Assembly (NCBI GenBank): GCA_027068235.1
Contig: JAMOUE010000219.1
Coordinates: 1 to 9,040 of the forward strand
DNA: 9,040 bases
Origin: Deltaproteobacteria bacterium
Lineage (GTDB): Bacteria > Desulfobacterota > Dissulfuribacteria > Dissulfuribacterales > QOAL01
Direction of reading: 5' to 3'
The translations under genes and the position numbers were made by a program. The stretch's first letter is position 1, and every line of letters begins with the position of its first letter. This document shows, one piece after another, positions 6,456 to 9,040 of this stretch. Below the pieces are notes generated by a model. That model did not search any database. It was given only the letters and a program-made list of their open reading frames with translations, and was not told the DNA's origin.

Positions 6456-8009
6456 ATGGGCAAGAAACTTCCCATAGGAATCCAAAGTTTTGAGAAAATA
6501 CGCACAGATAACTTCTATTATGTGGATAAGACTCCATTTGTAAAAAAGCTTCTTGAGGATGGCGGTGGCTATTATTTTCTCTCCCGTCCAAGGCGCTTTG
6601 GCAAAAGCCTCTTTTTGGATACGCTTCGTCAGGCGTTTTTAGTAAAAAAAGAGCTTTTTCAAGGGCTTTATCTTGAAAAGAACTGGGACTGGAGCCAAAA
6701 GCACCCTGTTATTTACATAAGTTTTGGAGCTGGGGTGCATAGGAGCGTAAAAGAGCTAGAAGAGACCTTTACTGAAATCCTGTTGCGTCACCAAAAGCTT
6801 TATGACGTTGAGTTGACTTATCCCTCCCTCAAAGGGCAATTCATGGAGTTAATAGAGATCTTGAGCGAAAGATCTGGCCAGCAGGTTGTATTGTTGATAG
6901 ACGAGTATGACAAGCCCATTTTGGACAACATAGACAAAAGGGAGGTGGCCGTTGACATCAGAGAGGCACTAAAAAACTTATATTCTGTGCTTAAAGATGC
7001 AGACGCTTACCTGAAGCTTGTGTTCATAACCGGAGTTTCCAAATTCTCCAAGGTTTCTCTTTTTAGCGGCCTAAATAACCTCGAAGACATAACTATATCA
7101 CCAGAATACGCCACCATCTGCGGCTATACTCAAGAAGAGCTCGAAACTGTATTTTCAGACAGGCTTAATGGGGTTGACCTTAAAGAGGTTCGGAAATGGT
7201 ATAATGGCTATTCCTGGTGCGGAGAGAGGGTCTACAACCCCTTTGACATACTTTTATTTCTAAAAGAGCATCAGTTTCGTCCCTACTGGTTTGAAACAGG
7301 CACTCCAACATTTCTCATAAAGCTCCTTCAAAAAAAGAGATATTTTATCCCAGAACTTGAAAGGCTTGAGGCAAGTGAGGGAATTATTGGAAGTTTTGAT
7401 GTTGAAGACATAGAGGTTGAGACCCTTCTTTTTCAGACAGGCTATCTCACAATAGAAAAGGTGGAGCAGGCAGGGGCCTCCCGCATCTACACACTCGTCT
7501 ATCCAAATGTGGAGGTGAGGGCAAGTTTTGCAGACCATATCCTTGACTACTACTGTAAGGCACGGGGTAAAAAGGAGAAAAACCTCATAAGGATGTACAG
7601 GGCCTTAAGTTCAGGCCAAATAGATGAGCTAAAAGAGATATTTCACTCATTTTTTGCAAGTATCCCCTATGACTGGTATCGAAACAACGAGATTTCACAC
7701 TATGAAGGCTACTATGCAAGCATATTTTACTGTTATTTCAACGCCCTTGGATTTGATGTAAGGGTGGAGGATGCCACAAATCAGGGGCGTCTTGACATGG
7801 CAGTTCTCTTTGAAGAGCGCTGTTTTATCTTTGAGTTCAAGGTGGTTGAGCTTTCTCCTGAAGGAAAGCCAATGGAGCAGCTTCAAAAGAAGAAATATCA
7901 TGAAAAATACATGGCGGACTTCAAAGAGATCTATCTCATAGGGGTCGAGTTTTCAAAAAAAGATAGAAATATCATAGGTTTTGAGTGGAAAAGGCTCAGT
8001 GCCCCTTAG
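6456..8009 (+). CDS. AAA-ATPase-like protein with C-terminal PD-(D/E)XK nuclease-type domain
   Basis: A 517-residue protein of the widespread AAA-ATPase_like (PF09820) plus PD-(D/E)XK superfamily (PF08011, formerly DUF1703) architecture, of near usual length. The start MGKKLPIGIQSFEKIR...YYVDKTPFV is the family signature. The P-loop variant SRPRRFGKSLF gives K50 and S51. The Walker B strand VVLLIDEYDKPI (144-155) supplies D149 and E150, and FITGVSKFSKVSLFSGLNNL (190-209) is the sensor-like region. The C-terminal domain has GRLDMAV with D447 and FIFEFKV with E460 and K462, the D...ExK pattern of this nuclease fold, so both parts look intact. The biochemical role is undetermined; relatives occur in many copies in some genomes, and a selfish or defence role has been suspected. 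The ATG has a strong AGGAGAGAGG 5 bases upstream. The gene stands alone, beside a transposase relic. No terminator is evident after it. Confidence 0.9.
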   Translation: MGKKLPIGIQSFEKIRTDNFYYVDKTPFVKKLLEDGGGYYFLSRPRRFGKSLFLDTLRQAFLVKKELFQGLYLEKNWDWSQKHPVIYISFGAGVHRSVKELEETFTEILLRHQKLYDVELTYPSLKGQFMELIEILSERSGQQVVLLIDEYDKPILDNIDKREVAVDIREALKNLYSVLKDADAYLKLVFITGVSKFSKVSLFSGLNNLEDITISPEYATICGYTQEELETVFSDRLNGVDLKEVRKWYNGYSWCGERVYNPFDILLFLKEHQFRPYWFETGTPTFLIKLLQKKRYFIPELERLEASEGIIGSFDVEDIEVETLLFQTGYLTIEKVEQAGASRIYTLVYPNVEVRASFADHILDYYCKARGKKEKNLIRMYRALSSGQIDELKEIFHSFFASIPYDWYRNNEISHYEGYYASIFYCYFNALGFDVRVEDATNQGRLDMAVLFEERCFIFEFKVVELSPEGKPMEQLQKKKYHEKYMADFKEIYLIGVEFSKKDRNIIGFEWKRLSAP

Positions 8010-8044
8010 ACCCGTGACAATCCTTAGCAGTTTCCAACTTGTCA

Positions 8045-8260
8045 GATTTTGTAAGATCAGCTGGATTTATTTCATGCTCCTTGCCTGTGGTAAGAGCTAC
8101 AAACTCGGGAAAGATAGCCATCAGCGTCAAGCCCGACACAGAGTTTAACCGTGCCTTTTCGTTGGCGGAAATTAGTCCAGGGAAAGTGTAGAGTTATAAT
8201 CGTTTTTTGTGTATGGGCTTCCGCAAGGGAAAATGTGCTATTAAAATATTCGACAAGCAT
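8045..8260 (-). pseudogene. Relic of an IS4-family transposase, frameshifted
   Basis: On the minus strand from about 8203 the frame reads TIITLHFPWTNFRQRKGTVK and then LCVGLDADGYL. This closely follows the SLFPWAKFRxxKGAVKLHxGLDxDGYLP core of IS4-family transposases. At 8107-8113 the frame breaks: removing one base from the run at 8110-8112 restores the expected reading PEFVALTTGKEHEI, whereas the undisturbed frame stops at a TGA soon after. The D-S/A-T/S motif with the first catalytic Asp, expected shortly before FPW, reads QKTI here, so that residue is not seen. The region upstream to about 8440 contains short frames in several phases and is probably the eroded N-terminal part, but I cannot align it confidently. 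The last catalytic Glu region is missing, since the ATPase gene ends at 8009. Dead element. Confidence 0.7.
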
Positions 8261-8542
8261 TTGAGTCTAAAGAAGCGCTACTGGGGTTGGCATTTCTGAG
8301 CAAAGGGCTATTGGGTAAGTGCCAGAGGCCTTGATGAAAGCAAAGGTTCGGACTCTTTTGAGGCTGGCCTTTAAACCCAAAATCTCCACCCAGAGTTATG
8401 CCCAAAATATGGTAGCCTGATAGATCTAATATTGCCATATATGGTATGATTGTTATCCAAATTATGTTTACGGGACAGCTTCTTTATAGGAGTGGTTGTT
8501 AAATTTGGCCTAAGTATCGGCCCCATTTTATAGAAGAAGGGA

Positions 8543-8678
8543 GCCTCTAAAAATTTATGTTGCGTCTTCTTTGTTTCGATGTAATCAGGTGATATTATTA
8601 AGGTTTTCTTTTGAGAAAAAATAATTTTTTAGAGGTCTTTCGAAGTGGTTTTGTTTGACAATTTTAAAAATTAGAGGC
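8543..8678. repeat. Short inverted repeat pair GCCTCTAA / TTAGAGGC
   Basis: The ends of a 136-base AT-rich segment are GCCTCTAA (8543-8550) and its perfect reverse complement TTAGAGGC (8671-8678). A further inward-facing imperfect copy lies at 8623-8636. They may be transposon ends left by the neighbouring transposase or a miniature element. No target duplication was found at the borders. Confidence 0.4.
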
Positions 8679-8683
8679 TTAAT
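8655..8683 (+). promoter_or_regulatory. Possible sigma-70 type promoter of the HAD gene
   Basis: A perfect TTGACA at 8655-8660 is followed after 17 bases by CTTAAT (8678-8683), which matches TATAAT in 4 of 6 bases. The start point would fall near 8690, immediately before the ATG at 8691. This would make the message nearly leaderless or favour the ATG at 8718. The -10 element overlaps the inverted repeat end. Confidence 0.35.
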
Positions 8684-8690
8684 AAAGCAG

Positions 8691-9040
8691 ATGAATGCTT
8701 TTAAAAATTATCTCAAAATGAAAGATAAATTATTTGTATTTGATATTGATAATACATTAAGTGATATAAATGAACCCGTTGGTAAAGGACTAACTCAAAC
8801 GCTTAATGAATTATCTGAACAATGTCATGTTGCTTTGGCATCTGGAAAGCCCAGTTCTTATATCGCTGGAATGGTGAGACAATTAGGTATGAAGAAATGT
8901 ATTATAATAGGTGAAAATGGTGCAACTATTATGTTTAGTCCAACATTTCCTCCAAAAGATTATTATAAATTTCCTATGTCTATTAAAATAGCTAATTATT
9001 TACAGTTCATAAAGAAAAATTTTATTCGAAAATTTGGAAG
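8691..9040 (+). CDS. HAD-family (Cof/IIB-like) phosphatase, 5' part, truncated by window edge
   Basis: The frame is open to the right edge. It shows the HAD motif I DxDxT as FVFDIDNTL (D and D at 18 and 20 if counted from 8691), the motif II serine in ALASGKPSSYIAGMV, and the IIGENGAT segment that in Cof-type (IIB cap) phosphatases follows as xxENGAxI. The start of the cap region follows. Enzymes of this group dephosphorylate sugar phosphates or similar small molecules; the substrate is not predictable here. Two starts are possible: ATG 8691, with a weak GAGG 13 bases upstream, and ATG 8718, without a Shine-Dalgarno but closer to the family's usual distance from motif I. Codon choice is strikingly A/T-ended compared with all other genes in the window, which suggests a different origin. 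Confidence 0.8.
   Translation, partial: MNAFKNYLKMKDKLFVFDIDNTLSDINEPVGKGLTQTLNELSEQCHVALASGKPSSYIAGMVRQLGMKKCIIIGENGATIMFSPTFPPKDYYKFPMSIKIANYLQFIKKNFIRKFG

Larger units (their letters stand above)
8441..8690. other. AT-rich non-coding stretch with repeated element-end-like sequences
   Basis: No gene is supported between the transposase relic and the HAD gene. The stretch holds three related motifs: GCCTCTAAAAATTT (8543-8556), its near reverse complement AATTTTTTAGAGGT (8623-8636), and TTAGAGGC (8671-8678), which is the exact reverse complement of the first eight bases. It also carries the possible promoter of the next gene. Confidence 0.5.

Noticed and set aside
6346..6591. Minus-strand frame of 81 codons over the ATPase start
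   Set aside because: It is antisense to the strongly conserved N-terminus of the ATPase and its ribosome binding site, with no recognisable motif.
7260..7901. Two minus-strand frames inside the ATPase/nuclease gene
   Set aside because: Shadows of a gene with a continuous, motif-complete coding frame.
8241..8438. Minus-strand frame of 65 codons as an independent small gene
   Set aside because: It lies directly upstream of the IS4 transposase relic in another phase, lacks a ribosome binding site, and is better seen as eroded transposase sequence.
1..9040. CRISPR array, tRNA, rRNA or riboswitch
   Set aside because: I looked for regular repeats with spacers, cloverleaf-like segments and known riboswitch cores in the intergenic regions and saw none.

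Overview
The window looks like a chromosomal segment of a flagellated, moderately AT-rich anaerobe of the Desulfobacterota (deltaproteobacterial sulfur-cycling lineages). The best marker is the pair at 5342-6081. It encodes a protein resembling the DVU0524-type FlgM-associated family of Desulfovibrio, followed with a 4-bp overlap by the anti-sigma-28 factor FlgM. A short DUF134 regulator and the radical SAM protein with an FGPVPSRRLG start fit the same lineage. The genus cannot be fixed from this sequence.

Layout. (1) Positions 2-673 (+): the 3' part of a probable exported protein with tandem copies of an aromatic-rich beta domain, ended by a strong hairpin at 685-711 that can also stop transcription from the other side. 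(2) Positions 765-5150 (-): a compact five-gene operon. In transcription order it holds a radical SAM protein, a hotdog acyl-CoA thioesterase, ribonuclease G, histidinol-phosphate aminotransferase and a DUF134 helix-turn-helix protein. Junctions are +2, -11, +1 and +17 bp, so translation is probably coupled along most of it. (3) Positions 5151-5341: a divergent intergenic region with a sigma-28-like promoter facing the flagellar pair. (4) Positions 5342-6081 (+): the FlgM-associated protein and flgM, closed by a terminator at 6115-6143. (5) Positions 6456-8009 (+): a stand-alone AAA-ATPase-like protein with a C-terminal PD-(D/E)XK nuclease-type domain, a family usually scattered as accessory genes. 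(6) Positions 8010-8690: non-coding and decayed. It includes a frameshifted relic of an IS4-family transposase on the minus strand and an AT-rich stretch with repeated GCCTCTAA/TTAGAGGC ends. (7) Position 8691 to the right edge (+): the start of a very AT-rich HAD phosphatase gene.

The left two thirds is core housekeeping: RNA processing, histidine synthesis, thioester hydrolysis and flagellar timing. From about 6.1 kb rightwards the character is accessory: an orphan ATPase/nuclease, a dead transposase, inverted-repeat ends and a gene of different base composition. That right third is where transfer or element turnover is most likely. I found no CRISPR array, no tRNA or rRNA gene, and no clear new multi-gene system.
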